Source of the DNA: Methylococcus sp. Mc7
GTDB lineage: Bacteria; Pseudomonadota; Gammaproteobacteria; Methylococcales; Methylococcaceae
Assembly (NCBI RefSeq): GCF_019285515.1
Contig: NZ_CP079095.1
Span: 2,450,501-2,514,500, forward strand
Direction of reading: 5' to 3'
Length of the DNA stretch: 64,000 nucleotides
Shown here: positions 8,790 to 17,474 of the stretch, one piece after another
Layout of the letters: each line of letters opens with the position of its first letter
Position numbering within the stretch: position 1 is the stretch's first letter
Made by a program: the position numbers and the translations under genes
Notes under the pieces: model-generated
Told to the model about the DNA's origin: nothing
The model's input: only the letters and a program-made list of their open reading frames with translations
Database searches by the model: none

Positions 8790-9736
8790 GCGCACGGATG
8801 AAGTCCTTCGAGCCCCGGTTGTCCGCCGACCCCAACTGGGGTATCGACGCCATCGTCGCCGACTTGCGCCAACTGCGGGAGCGCTCGCTGGAGGCGCGCC
8901 AGCGCCTCGACCGGCCGCCCAAGCTGCCTTCGCGCAAAGTCTTGTCGGAGATCGTGGGAGGGCTGAGCGCGGCGCTGTTCCCCAACCGGCTGGGGGCCGT
9001 GGAGATCGCCCGGGAAGGCATCGACCACTATGTCGGCCACACCCTGGATTCCAGCCTCCGGGCGCTGCGCGAGCAGGTGAGCTGCGAACTGCTTTTCGCC
9101 TCCGGCCAGGAGACGGGTGAGGATGCGCAGGAGCGCGCCGTGGCGATCGTCCGGGAGTTCGCCGCCCGGTTGCCGGGCATCCGGGAGCTGCTGGACACGG
9201 ACGTGCGCGCGGCATTCGAAGGGGACCCCGCGGCGCGCAGCATCGACGAGGTGCTGGTCTGCTACCCCGGCGTGACCGCCGTCATCCATCACCGGCTGGC
9301 CCACGAACTGTACCGTCTGGGCGTTCCGCTGATCGCCCGGATCATCTCCGACATCGCCCACTCGGCCACCGGGATCGACATCCATCCCGGTGCGCGGATC
9401 GGCGGCAGCTTCTTCATCGACCACGGCACCGGCGTCGTCATCGGCGAAACCGCCATCATCGGTGACCGCGTGCGCCTGTATCAGGCCGTGACCCTGGGTG
9501 CCAAGCGTTTCCCGGTGGATGAGAACGGCACCTTGATAAAAGGCAACGCACGCCATCCCATCGTGGAGGACGATGTCGTGATCTACGCCGGCGCCACGAT
9601 CCTGGGGCGCATCACCATCGGCCGCGGCTCGGTCGTCGGCGGCAACGTCTGGCTGACCCGCAGCGTGCCGCCCAGGAGCAACATCAGCCAGGCGCAGGTG
9701 CGCAACGAAACCTTCGATGCCGGAGCCGGCATTTGA
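8786..9736 (+). CDS. cysE: serine O-acetyltransferase (EpsC type)
   Basis: This 316-residue protein makes O-acetylserine, the acceptor used by the preceding cysteine synthase. The C-terminal half is a left-handed beta-helix of hexapeptide repeats ([65 protein letters not shown]) with the catalytic HPGA and DHGTG motifs. A ~160-residue helical N-terminus makes it longer than E. coli CysE (273), as in the EpsC branch. Its ATG overlaps the cysK stop. EpsC-type SATs are known neighbours of family 2A encapsulins, which fits the next gene. Confidence 0.93.
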   Translation: MSARMKSFEPRLSADPNWGIDAIVADLRQLRERSLEARQRLDRPPKLPSRKVLSEIVGGLSAALFPNRLGAVEIAREGIDHYVGHTLDSSLRALREQVSCELLFASGQETGEDAQERAVAIVREFAARLPGIRELLDTDVRAAFEGDPAARSIDEVLVCYPGVTAVIHHRLAHELYRLGVPLIARIISDIAHSATGIDIHPGARIGGSFFIDHGTGVVIGETAIIGDRVRLYQAVTLGAKRFPVDENGTLIKGNARHPIVEDDVVIYAGATILGRITIGRGSVVGGNVWLTRSVPPRSNISQAQVRNETFDAGAGI

Positions 9737-9982
9737 ACCCCAGTGCAGGAGGAAAATCCGACCCTACCGCAGCAAGTGAAGCACACTCCTACGACCAATG
9801 CCCTTGAGTTAAGCCGTCATGCCGGCATCCAGGTCACAGGGATGTGTGCGGCGCGAGTCATCCATGGCCTCTGGGCTCCGGCACTCGCCAGAGCGCGTAT
9901 GCAAATCCATGCCGGAGCGACGGGACTTCTCTTAACCCAACAGCCTTACCCCCACGACCATCAAACCCTCAAGGAGTAACCG
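9737..9982. repeat. intergenic spacer with dispersed repeat
   Basis: No gene is seen in this 246-bp spacer. It contains CGTCATGCCGGCATCCAGGT (9817-9836), a core shared with 55031-55063. The AAGGAG ribosome-binding site of the encapsulin gene lies at 9971-9976. The length of the spacer leaves room for an independent promoter for the encapsulin pair. Confidence 0.55.
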
Positions 9983-10912
9983 ATGGCAGAAATCGAATCG
10001 AGACAACTCGCACTGGGCGATGCGGCGGCCCGCCAGCTCGCCAACGCCACCAAGACCGTTCCCCAGCTCCAGCCCATCACGCCGCGTTGGCTGGTGCACC
10101 TCTTGCCTTGGGTCGGGGTCGAAGCCGGCATCTACCGGCTCAACCGGGTCAAGGACGAATCCCGGGTGCTGACCGCCTGCTCGCAGCGCGACGAGCGGGA
10201 CTTGCCCGAGACCTTCGTCGACTACGACGAAAACCCGCGCGAGTATTTCTTGAGCGCGGTGTCCACCACCGTGGACGTGCACACCCGGGTGTCGGACCTG
10301 TACAGCAGCCCGCACGACCAGATCCAGCAGCAGCTGCGCCTGGCCATCGAGACCATCAAGGAACGACAGGAAGACGAACTCATCAACAACAAAGAATACG
10401 GTCTGCTGAACAACGTCGTGCCCGAGCAGCGCATTTCCACGCTGACCGGCGCGCCGACGCCGGACGATCTGGATGAACTGATCACGAAAGTGTGGAAGGA
10501 GCCTGCCTTTTTTCTCGCTCATCCGCAGGCGATCGCCGCGTTCGGCCGCGAGTGCACCCGCCGCGGCGTGCCGCCACCGACCGCCACCCTGTTCGGTTCG
10601 CCGTTCCTCACCTGGCGCGGCATCCCGATCGTCCCGACCAACAAGCTGAAGATCCAGGACGGCAAGACCAGCATCCTATTGCTGCGCACCGGCGAGGCCC
10701 GCCAGGGCGTGGTCGGGCTGTATCAGCCGGGCTTGCCGGGTGAACAGGGCCTGGGGCTCTCGGTGAAGTTCATGGGAATCAGCCGCAAGGCCATCGCTTC
10801 TTACCTCGTTTCGCTGTACTGCTCGCTGGCGGTGCTGACGGACGATGCAGTCGCTGTGCTCGAAGGGGTCGAGGTGGGCAAGTACCATGACTATAAGCAC
10901 GAGTACAAATAG
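9983..10912 (+). CDS. family 2A encapsulin shell protein (SrpI-like)
   Basis: The 309-residue protein matches the family 2A encapsulin (SrpI) shell, an HK97-fold protein that self-assembles into a protein compartment. Recognisable stretches include ATKTVPQLQPITPRWLVHLLPWVGVEAGIYRLNR near the N-terminus and the C-terminal FLTWRGIPIVPTNKLKI. Identity rests on the sequence and on the neighbour, since family 2A shells are typically encoded beside a cysteine desulfurase carrying a long disordered leader, exactly as here. The start ATG has AAGGAGTAACCG upstream. The probable cargo gene overlaps the last 26 bp, implying coupled translation. Known family 2A shells handle sulfur, and the upstream cysK-cysE and sulfate transporter fit that role. 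Confidence 0.9.
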   Translation: MAEIESRQLALGDAAARQLANATKTVPQLQPITPRWLVHLLPWVGVEAGIYRLNRVKDESRVLTACSQRDERDLPETFVDYDENPREYFLSAVSTTVDVHTRVSDLYSSPHDQIQQQLRLAIETIKERQEDELINNKEYGLLNNVVPEQRISTLTGAPTPDDLDELITKVWKEPAFFLAHPQAIAAFGRECTRRGVPPPTATLFGSPFLTWRGIPIVPTNKLKIQDGKTSILLLRTGEARQGVVGLYQPGLPGEQGLGLSVKFMGISRKAIASYLVSLYCSLAVLTDDAVAVLEGVEVGKYHDYKHEYK

Positions 10913-12959
10913 TCCGGATACGTGGATCGGCAGCATCCTGGAGCCGGGCGCGGTACCGGAATGGGAGGCCGACGCCGCCGCACCGCACGATACGGCGCTG
11001 CTGCGGCAGATCGCCAACGCGCTGTTCGCGGCGGTGCCCGGTTCCCCGGTCGGCGCCGTGGAGCCGCCGCTGGCGGCGGCTCCCGCCGCCCCGCCGCAGT
11101 CGCCGCCCGGCACCCCGTTGCCGACGCCTCCGTCGGAAGCGGCGTTGCGGTCCATACCCGCCGCGCTGGCGGGCGCCATCGGCGTCTCGCCGCGTGTGCT
11201 CCAGGAGCCGCCGGAACCCGAGTCCACGGGATCGGCGTTCTATTTCCTGGAATCGGCCCGGCCCAGTTCGCCGCAGGCTGTGCCGAATCTGAACGTGGTG
11301 CCGCCGGGATTCGAGCCGCCCTTGGGGTTCACGGTCCCGACGGTGTGGCTGGCCGCCGATCCCCGTTCGGCTCCGGCGCGCAGCGCGCCGCCGGGGCTGC
11401 GGCTGGGATCGACCGCGCCGGTCACGCCCGGCGTCGAGGTCGGCGCGCTGCCGGTTGCCGGGGCGATTCCTCCGGCATCGGCATTCGGGGCCAACCGGGA
11501 CGTGACGCCGCTGCCGGTTTCGTCGGCGCTGGACGTCCTGAACGGGATTCCGCTCGGGCAGTTTTTGGCGCCGGCGGGATCGCCGCTGACGGCAGGCGGG
11601 GAGGGGAGCGAGGCCGGCTGGTATTTCCTCGGCGAAACCTTGGCGCTGGGGGGCGGGTCAGGTCTGCCGGAGGCCGAACTGGACGAGGGCGTCCCGGCGC
11701 TGGTGGCGGGCGAAACCTCGGCGCATCCGGGCTTCGACGTCTACGCGGTGCGGCGCGATTTCCCGATCCTGCAGGAAAAGGTGCATGGCCATCCGCTGGT
11801 CTGGCTGGACAACGGCGCGACCACCCAGAAGCCCCAGGCGGTGATCGACCGGCTGGTGTACTTCTACCGGCATGAGAACTCCAACATCCACCGGGCCGCG
11901 CACGAACTGGCGGCGCGGTCGACGGACGCCTACGAGGGTGCCCGGGACAAGGTGGCGCGCTTTCTCCATGCCTCGAGCAAGGACGAGATCGTCTTCACCC
12001 GCGGCACGACCGAGGCCATCAACCTGGTGGCCCAGTCCTGGGGCCGGCGCTATATCGGCAAGGGCGACGAAATCGTCATCACCTGGCTGGAGCACCACGC
12101 CAACATCGTGCCCTGGCAGCAGCTCTGCGCCGAAACCGGCGCCCGGCTGCGGGTGGCGCCGGTGGACGATCGCGGCCAGATCCTGCTGGACGAGTACGAA
12201 AAGCTGTTCACGCCCCGCACCAGGCTGGCGGCCTTCACCCAGGTCTCCAACGCGCTGGGCACGGTCACGCCTGCCCGTGAGATGATCGAAATCGCCCATC
12301 GCCACGGCGCCCGCGTGCTGCTGGACGGCGCCCAAGGCATCGCCCACATGCCGATCGACGTGCAGGCGCTGGATTGCGACTGGTACGTGTTTTCGGGCCA
12401 CAAGATCTTCAGCCCGAGCGGGATCGGCGCGCTCTACGGCAAGCTGGATCTGCTCAATGCCACCCCGCCTTGGCAGGGCGGCGGCAACATGATCCAGGAC
12501 GTGACCCACGAGCGCACGATCTACCATGCCGCGCCGCACCGGTTCGAAGCCGGCACCGGCAACATCGCCGACGCGGTCGGGCTGGGCGCGGCGCTGGATT
12601 ACGTGGAGCGTCTCGGCCGGGAAAACCTGGAGCGGCACGAGCAGGAGATACTGGCCTATGCCACGGAAGGGCTGTCGACCGTGCCGGGCTTGCGCATCAT
12701 CGGCACGGCGGCGGAAAAGGCCGGGGTCATTTCGTTCGTGCTGCCGGGATTCCGCACCGAGGACGTGGGCAAAGCGCTCAACCGCCAGGGCATCGCGGTG
12801 CGCGCCGGCCACCACTGCGCCCAGCCCATCCTGCGGCGGTTCGGCCTGGAGACCACGGTGCGGCCGTCGTTCGCGCTGTACAACACGCGCGAGGATGTCG
12901 ACGCGCTGGTCGCCGCCGTGCGGCGCATCCAGGCGGGGAGTGTGGAGTTGGGCCGTTGA
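10887..12959 (+). CDS. sufS: cysteine desulfurase with N-terminal disordered encapsulin-targeting region
   Basis: Residues ~283-690 are a SufS-type class V aminotransferase that releases sulfur from cysteine. The PLP-binding Lys506 lies in SGHKIF and the persulfide Cys644 in RAGHHCAQPI. The first ~280 residues are low-complexity and rich in Pro, Ala and Gly, as expected for an unfolded tether. Within it are a helical motif LLRQIANALFAAVPG (38-52) and two similar aromatic motifs, FYFLE (118-122) and WYFLGE (245-250). In known family 2A systems such a leader directs the enzyme into the shell. The ATG at 10887 lies inside the shell gene; an upstream in-frame start at 10845 is possible. A strong terminator follows at 13027. 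Confidence 0.9.
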   Translation: MTISTSTNSPDTWIGSILEPGAVPEWEADAAAPHDTALLRQIANALFAAVPGSPVGAVEPPLAAAPAAPPQSPPGTPLPTPPSEAALRSIPAALAGAIGVSPRVLQEPPEPESTGSAFYFLESARPSSPQAVPNLNVVPPGFEPPLGFTVPTVWLAADPRSAPARSAPPGLRLGSTAPVTPGVEVGALPVAGAIPPASAFGANRDVTPLPVSSALDVLNGIPLGQFLAPAGSPLTAGGEGSEAGWYFLGETLALGGGSGLPEAELDEGVPALVAGETSAHPGFDVYAVRRDFPILQEKVHGHPLVWLDNGATTQKPQAVIDRLVYFYRHENSNIHRAAHELAARSTDAYEGARDKVARFLHASSKDEIVFTRGTTEAINLVAQSWGRRYIGKGDEIVITWLEHHANIVPWQQLCAETGARLRVAPVDDRGQILLDEYEKLFTPRTRLAAFTQVSNALGTVTPAREMIEIAHRHGARVLLDGAQGIAHMPIDVQALDCDWYVFSGHKIFSPSGIGALYGKLDLLNATPPWQGGGNMIQDVTHERTIYHAAPHRFEAGTGNIADAVGLGAALDYVERLGRENLERHEQEILAYATEGLSTVPGLRIIGTAAEKAGVISFVLPGFRTEDVGKALNRQGIAVRAGHHCAQPILRRFGLETTVRPSFALYNTREDVDALVAAVRRIQAGSVELGR

Positions 12960-13026
12960 GGGGGATATCCTGGATCGGTGATGAGATAATCAGAGTCTGC
13001 TAATATTTAACCTTGTGTCATTCGAT

Positions 13027-13059
13027 CGACGCCGGCTGTTCCGCAGCCGGCGTCGTTTT
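13027..13059 (+). terminator. intrinsic terminator after the encapsulin operon
   Basis: A 12-bp perfect stem, CGACGCCGGCTG / CAGCCGGCGTCG with a TTCCG loop, is followed by TTTT. It separates the desulfurase gene from the next plus-strand gene, which therefore probably has its own promoter or depends on read-through. Confidence 0.9.
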
Positions 13060-13080
13060 CGCACTCTGAGCGAGCGATCC

Positions 13081-14478
13081 ATGAAACCTGCCTCCCCACC
13101 CCAAACCATCGCCATCGTCGGCGCCGGCTTCAGCGGCACCCTGGTGGCCGCGCACCTGTTGTCCAGGGCGAAGGCGCCGCTGACGGTCCATCTGATCGAG
13201 CGGGAGCGCGGCCGCTTCGCCCGCGGCGTCGCCTACAGCACCACCGAGGACTGCCACCTCCTCAACGTACCCGCCGGGAACATGAGCGCTTATCCCGACG
13301 ACCGCGAGCACTTCCTGCGCTGGGCGCAGGCCCGGAAGGATGAATTGCTGGATTGCCCTTGCGTCGGCGAGGTGAGTGCGGCGGCTTATCTGCCGCGGCG
13401 GGCCTATGGGGATTACATCACCCGGGTGCTCGATGAGGCCGAGCGCGGCGCGGCGCCCGGCGTAGGCCTTGAGCGCCGGATCGACGAGGTTGCTTCCTTG
13501 AAGGTCGAGGAGGGAGCCGTCGGCCTCCGGCTGGCCTCCGGCGCGCAGCTCCGGGCCGACCGCGTCGTCCTGGCGCTGGGGAATTTCCGCCCCGGCGATC
13601 CGTCCGGCGCCGATGCCGCGTTTTACCGCAGCGCCCGCTATCACGGCGATCCCTGGGCGCCCGATGTATTGGAAAGGCTCCTGCCGACCGAGTCCTGCCT
13701 CCTGGTGGGCAGCGGCCTCACCATGGTCGACTGGGCCATCACCTTGGACCAGGCCGGCTACCGCGGCGCCATCCACGTGGTGTCGAGGCGGGGCCTTTGG
13801 CCTCAGCGCCACAAACCGGGAGCGCCGGCGGCGTTCGGCGTCGAGCCCTCCGGTGCCGTCGGGGCCGTCCGCAAAGGCCTGCACAGTATCCGCGCTTTCA
13901 TCCGCGACACCGGCGCCGACTGGCGTCCCGCAATCGACGCACTGCGGCCGGCGACCCCGATTTTATGGAAGAGTCTCGGACTCTCCGAGCAGCGCCGCTT
14001 CCTGCGCCATCTGCGCACCTTGTGGGACTGCCATCGCCATCGGCTGGCGCCCGGCATCGCCGCGCGGCTCGATCGGATGCTGGAGTCCGCCCAATTGGTC
14101 CGTCACGTCGGACGCATCCGCGGCTTCCGCGACGAGGGCGGCCGGGTCGAAGTCGCCATCCGGCCGCGGGGAAGCGACCAGAGCTACGTGTTCAATGTCG
14201 ATGCGGTCGTGAACTGCTCGGGTTCGGAGAGCGATTACCGCAGGCTCGACAGTCCCCTGGTCAAGGATCTGCTCGTGCAGCGGCTGATCCGGCCGGATCC
14301 CCTGGCGCTCGGGTTGGACGTCGCCGACAACGGGGCCTTGGTCGATGCGGAAGGCGCCGCGTCGGGGTTCCTGTTCACCCTCGGGCCGCCGCAGAAGGGG
14401 CGGTTGTGGGAAACCACGGCGGTGCCGGAAATACGGGGGCAGGCCGCCAGGCTGTCGGCGGAGCTGCTGGGAGCCTAG
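13081..14478 (+). CDS. FAD/NAD(P)-binding oxidoreductase
   Basis: The protein has 465 residues from the ATG at 13081; the longer frame would translate the terminator and is rejected. A Rossmann GxGxxG motif lies at the N-terminus (IAIVGAGFSGTLVAAHLL). A second nucleotide-binding glycine motif (LLVGSGLTMVDWAI) and VNCSGSESDYR near the C-terminus fit the NAD_binding_9 family of flavoproteins. GVAYSTTEDCHLLNVPAGNMSAYPDD is typical of this family. The substrate is unknown. It lies just after the encapsulin operon terminator, so a link to sulfur metabolism is possible but unproven. Confidence 0.8.
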   Translation: MKPASPPQTIAIVGAGFSGTLVAAHLLSRAKAPLTVHLIERERGRFARGVAYSTTEDCHLLNVPAGNMSAYPDDREHFLRWAQARKDELLDCPCVGEVSAAAYLPRRAYGDYITRVLDEAERGAAPGVGLERRIDEVASLKVEEGAVGLRLASGAQLRADRVVLALGNFRPGDPSGADAAFYRSARYHGDPWAPDVLERLLPTESCLLVGSGLTMVDWAITLDQAGYRGAIHVVSRRGLWPQRHKPGAPAAFGVEPSGAVGAVRKGLHSIRAFIRDTGADWRPAIDALRPATPILWKSLGLSEQRRFLRHLRTLWDCHRHRLAPGIAARLDRMLESAQLVRHVGRIRGFRDEGGRVEVAIRPRGSDQSYVFNVDAVVNCSGSESDYRRLDSPLVKDLLVQRLIRPDPLALGLDVADNGALVDAEGAASGFLFTLGPPQKGRLWETTAVPEIRGQAARLSAELLGA

Positions 14479-14482
14479 CGCC

Positions 14483-14859
14483 TCAAACCGGCAGCATCAG
14501 GTCGCCGTATTTCGCCACGCTCGCATCGCAGGTCATCAGCCTGAGCGGTTCCGTGATGGCCTGAGCGATCAGTATGCGGTCGAAGGGATCGGCGTGGAGC
14601 CGGGGCAGCGTGCCGGTAGCGGCGGCATGATCGGCGGTAATCGGGAGCGGGACGTAGCCGGCCTCCGTGAAATAGCGGGCGGCTTCTGCGCCGGAAACCG
14701 GCATATTGCCGCGGTTGAGCGGGCAATCTCCCAGACCGACGCGGCGCTTACGAAAATCTCCGATGCCGGTGCCAGGATCAGTTCGCGTGCCCGGGCAGGC
14801 AGCCTCGGACTGTCCGTGATCGCCCACAGTGCGATGTGCGTGTCGAGCAGCAGCCTCAA
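14483..14859 (-). pseudogene. VapC-like PIN-domain toxin with frameshift
   Basis: The N-terminal half is read in one frame (LLLDTHIALWAITDSPRL, then VSAASVWEIA). The C-terminal half is read in another (LNRGNMPVSGAEAARYF, PLPITADHAA, DPFDRILIAQA, MTCDASVAKYGDLMLPV). Together they make one complete PIN toxin of about 125 residues. The frames change near 14722, consistent with loss of one base. The start is a TTG that overlaps the antitoxin stop (ATTGA). As sequenced, the product would lack the second half of the active site. Confidence 0.8.
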
Positions 14860-15074
14860 TTTGCGACCATGCCGAAGAGTTTCGCGATCGTGGCGTTATC
14901 CGCATCGATGTCGTCGGGCACGACGAAGGCCCCTTTGGCGACGCCGATGCGCACCAGCCTGGCAGCGGGCCTGCCGTTGCGGGCGATGACGATTTCCTGT
15001 TCCTGGCCGGATTCCACCTGTTCCACCAACTTCGACAGATGGGTTTTGGCTTCCAGCATGTTGACGGTGCTCAT
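14856..15074 (-). CDS. Phd/YefM-type antitoxin
   Basis: This 72-residue protein starts with MSTVNMLEAKTHLSKLVEQVESG, the prevent-host-death pattern, followed by QEIVIARNGRPAARLV. It would bind operator DNA and neutralise the adjacent PIN toxin, whose start overlaps its stop. GGAAGC lies 7 bp upstream of the ATG at 15074. A longer frame to 15113 is less likely. The antitoxin appears intact although the toxin is frameshifted. Confidence 0.88.
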   Translation of the reverse strand: MSTVNMLEAKTHLSKLVEQVESGQEQEIVIARNGRPAARLVRIGVAKGAFVVPDDIDADNATIAKLFGMVAN

Positions 15075-15113
15075 TGGGCTTCCTTCGAAAGGTCTCTGGT
15101 CGATCTTAGCCAA

Positions 15114-15501
15114 GATCGGCAGGGACGGACAAGCATGTATCCTGTCCCGGTCCAGCTAGCCGGAGTTCTCTTGCTGGTTCGCGCGGTTTTTCGGTGCTTC
15201 CGCCTGGAGCGTCGCCATTTTTTGCGAAACCCGACGGGACATCCCAGTCACCCTCGGGAGCAAATTGTGGCGACGTCTTTGCCTTCGGCGGCCCGCGCCG
15301 TCCTGCGTCCGCCTCGGCTTCGTCCGTCTCTTAAGCGACGCACTCCGCCAAGGCTCCCACAATGACTCGACGCCGTGTCGGTTCCCTTATGTTTTGTCTC
15401 CGCCCGCGATGAAGCCGCGGACTCCGACAAAACATCCGGGCCTACGGCTTCGCGGGGGTCGTCGCACTCGCTCGCTTCGCTCGACTTCCTTGTGCTCCTT
15501 C
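15114..15501. other. gene-free interval with inverted repeat and 29-bp repeat
   Basis: No credible gene is present. The interval contains a perfect 10-bp inverted repeat, ATGTTTTGTC (15389-15398) and GACAAAACAT (15426-15435), around a 27-bp centre that itself contains CCGCG/CGCGG. The second copy of the 29-bp repeat (15473-15501) abuts the Ig-like fragment. The mixture suggests past insertion or recombination. Confidence 0.6.
15473..15501. repeat. 29-bp dispersed repeat, copy 2
   Basis: Identical to 4400-4428. Its right end coincides with the first codon of homology of the Ig-like fragment that follows, so it may mark a recombination junction. Confidence 0.75.
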
Positions 15502-16092
15502 CAGGTGATTGCGACCGATCCGGACGGCGATCCGCTGACCTTCTTCCTGGGCTATCGTCCCCAGCATGGTTACGATCCCAAGACCGAAACCATGACCGTC
15601 GACCAGAACGGCCTCGTAAGCTACAACTGGCCCGCCGCCGCATTCTCGGTCTGGCCGAACGGTCCCTTCACCTTCCCCTATACCGTGACGGTCAGCGACG
15701 GCAAGGGCGGCTACGCCACGCAGACCGTCACCATGAACCTGCGTTGTCCGGACGGCCAGTCCTCGGTTTGGGACCCGAACAGTTGGAACGGGTCCTGTGT
15801 GACGCAGGCGGTGGGTATCACCATCACCTCCACTCCTGGCGTCGGCGGACTCAATGCCGGCAAAAGCTACAGCTACCAGGTCACCGCCACCAGCGATAAG
15901 GGCCTGCCGCTGAGCTACGCCCTGGAAGGGCAGCCCGCCGGCATGAGCATCGACGCCAATGGCCTCATCACCTGGCAGGCCGCCGCGGAGGCATCCGGCG
16001 GCGTGACGTTCCAGGTGCTGGTGACCGACGGCCAGGGCGGCCATGCCAGCCAGAGCGTCACGGTCAACGTGTGCGTGGCGCCGAATTCTTGA
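15502..16092 (+). pseudogene. 5'-truncated cadherin/Ig-like repeat protein fragment
   Basis: The open frame from 15502 encodes two Ig/cadherin-like repeats. The first has VIATDPDGDPLTFFLG and FTFPYTVTVSDGKGGYATQ; the second has ITSTPGVGGLNAGKSYSYQ, PAGMSIDANGLITW and VTDGQGGHASQSVTVNV. Such repeats occur in large secreted adhesins. No start codon, ribosome-binding site or signal peptide is seen, and upstream sequence in the frame is the non-coding repeat region. It is therefore most likely the C-terminal remnant of a larger gene. It is not impossible that an upstream alternative start is used. Confidence 0.7.
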
Positions 16093-16344
16093 ATGGCGTG
16101 CCATTTGTGAATCGCGTGGCTCAGCACCATCATGTCCCATGCCTGGCCCAAAAGACCGGCATCGGGCCATGGCCCGAAGGAGCGGCGCGTCTCGACCCCG
16201 GAGTCCGCTGGATTCGGTCGGCGATCAACGGGCTGGAACCCGTCGATTTCAGCCTTCAATGGGGCATCACGGGGCGAAGGGGATCAAGAATCAGGCCGCG
16301 CGTCCGCGACGCCAGTTGAGTCAGGGGGGATGAAACATTCGGGG

Positions 16345-16842
16345 TTAGCCGGGCAGTGCGGCGCGCAGGTCGCTTAACGTCACCAGGAGTGTCATGGCAT
16401 CAACCGGGGATGGATCAAAGCCCAGCGCTTGATAAAACGCCTTGGCGTCCTCGGAAATGGCGTGGACGACGATCCCACGAATGCCAAGCGTATCCGCAGC
16501 CTGAACCACACGTCGGGCGCCGTCGCGGAATAGGGCGCGGCCAATCCCTTGACCCTGGTAAGCTTGATCCACGGCGAGACGCGCCAGAATCGCGACGGGA
16601 ATGGGATCGGGCATATTGCGCCGAAACCGGCCCGAAGCGTCCTGGATTCTGATCGCTCCGGCCGCGAGGGCGTAATACCCGATCACCCGGTGTTCGTCGC
16701 AGACCACGAAGGTCCGGGAGGCGCCACTGGACTGATTGGCCAATGCCCTGCGCTTCAACCAGTCGTCCAGGGAGGTAATGCCGGAAGCGAAGCTTTCCGT
16801 TCGATGGTGTTCAGCGAGCGGTCGGGGAGCCAGAAGCGGCAA
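16345..16842 (-). CDS. GNAT acetyltransferase toxin (TacT type)
   Basis: This 165-residue GNAT protein shows SFASGITSLDDWLKRRALANQSSGASRTFVV near the start and the acetyl-CoA loop VDQAYQGQGIGRALFRDGARR, the pattern of TacT toxins that acetylate aminoacyl-tRNA. It follows a DUF1778 antitoxin after 3 bp and starts with TTG at 16842, so it depends on coupled translation. Length and sequence are complete, so it is probably functional. Confidence 0.88.
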   Translation of the reverse strand: MPLLAPRPLAEHHRTESFASGITSLDDWLKRRALANQSSGASRTFVVCDEHRVIGYYALAAGAIRIQDASGRFRRNMPDPIPVAILARLAVDQAYQGQGIGRALFRDGARRVVQAADTLGIRGIVVHAISEDAKAFYQALGFDPSPVDAMTLLVTLSDLRAALPG

Positions 16843-16845
16843 CGC

Positions 16846-17130
16846 TTACTCCCACGGCGCGGACGTCTGCATGGTTTTTCGCAGGCGCTCGTTGGGCTGC
16901 GGCGGCGCATCCAGACGCGCGAGAAATTCGGCATAGGCTTCGGGACTCACCACGAACACGGCGCGGTCGAGTAGAGCCTCCTCGGCGGCTCTACGCGCGG
17001 CATCGAGCATGAAATCCGTCCGGTTCTTGCCCAAAAGCTTGGCGGCCCGGTCAATCAATCCGCGATCTTCCGGTTTGATGCGGATATTCAGGCTATCGCG
17101 CCTGGTGGTCTGAGAGTGAGTCGTGGTCAT
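16846..17130 (-). CDS. DUF1778 (TacA) antitoxin
   Basis: This 94-residue ribbon-helix-helix protein has the DNA-binding segment RDSLNIRIKPEDRGLIDRAA, followed by LLGKNRTDFMLDAARRAAEE, and a C-terminal toxin-binding tail FLARLDAPPQPNERLRKTM. It is the usual partner of GNAT toxins. The start is the ATG at 17130 with GGAGGT 7 bp upstream. The palindrome at 17166-17184 is probably its own operator. Confidence 0.9.
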   Translation of the reverse strand: MTTTHSQTTRRDSLNIRIKPEDRGLIDRAAKLLGKNRTDFMLDAARRAAEEALLDRAVFVVSPEAYAEFLARLDAPPQPNERLRKTMQTSAPWE

Positions 17131-17151
17131 AGCGATACCTCCACTTCGGGC

Positions 17152-17184
17152 TACTATAGCAGGATGTAAAGACAACGTCTTTAC
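17152..17184 (-). promoter_or_regulatory. TacAT promoter and palindromic operator
   Basis: A perfect inverted repeat, GTAAAGAC-AAC-GTCTTTAC (17166-17184), lies just upstream of a -10-like TATAGT on the minus strand (17152-17157) and ~35 bp before the antitoxin ATG. The position suits repression by the RHH antitoxin. Confidence 0.7.
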
Positions 17185-17474
17185 GAGCTTCTCCGGGTAT
17201 CGCTTGAAAAAGCCAAGAAGGCGTTCCTGGGTAAATAACCCGCGACTGAAGTTGCAGCCCTCGACTACGTTCTTTGCACGGTGGCCGTGAACGCCAGTCC
17301 GCCGCGGTAGGCCGGAACCGGCTTCATCGGGTTCCGGCTACATGGTGTCAACGCCAAGACCCATGCCGACCCATCGCGCAACCCGTTCCAACTCCCGCAG
17401 GGAATTGCGCCCGGTCCTGGCGGTTCCGGCGTCCTTTGGGGCGGAGCCAGCCGTTAAGCCGCAGAGCTTGGGTC
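17185..17474. other. 290-bp interval without a gene
   Basis: A 9-bp inverted repeat, GCCGGAACC / GGTTCCGGC (17311-17338), is the only structure seen. It has no T-run on either strand but could help end the cytochrome operon or stabilise its mRNA. Confidence 0.5.

Noticed and set aside
13015-13080. Longer start of the FAD/NAD(P) protein at 13015
   Set aside because: It would translate the terminator hairpin; the ATG at 13081 begins directly before the Rossmann motif.
15389-15435. Inverted repeat considered as an integron attC site
   Set aside because: The arms (ATGTTTTGTC/GACAAAACAT) lack the attC core sites and there is no integrase nearby.
17311-17338. Inverted repeat considered as a terminator of the cytochrome operon
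   Set aside because: No T-run follows on either strand.
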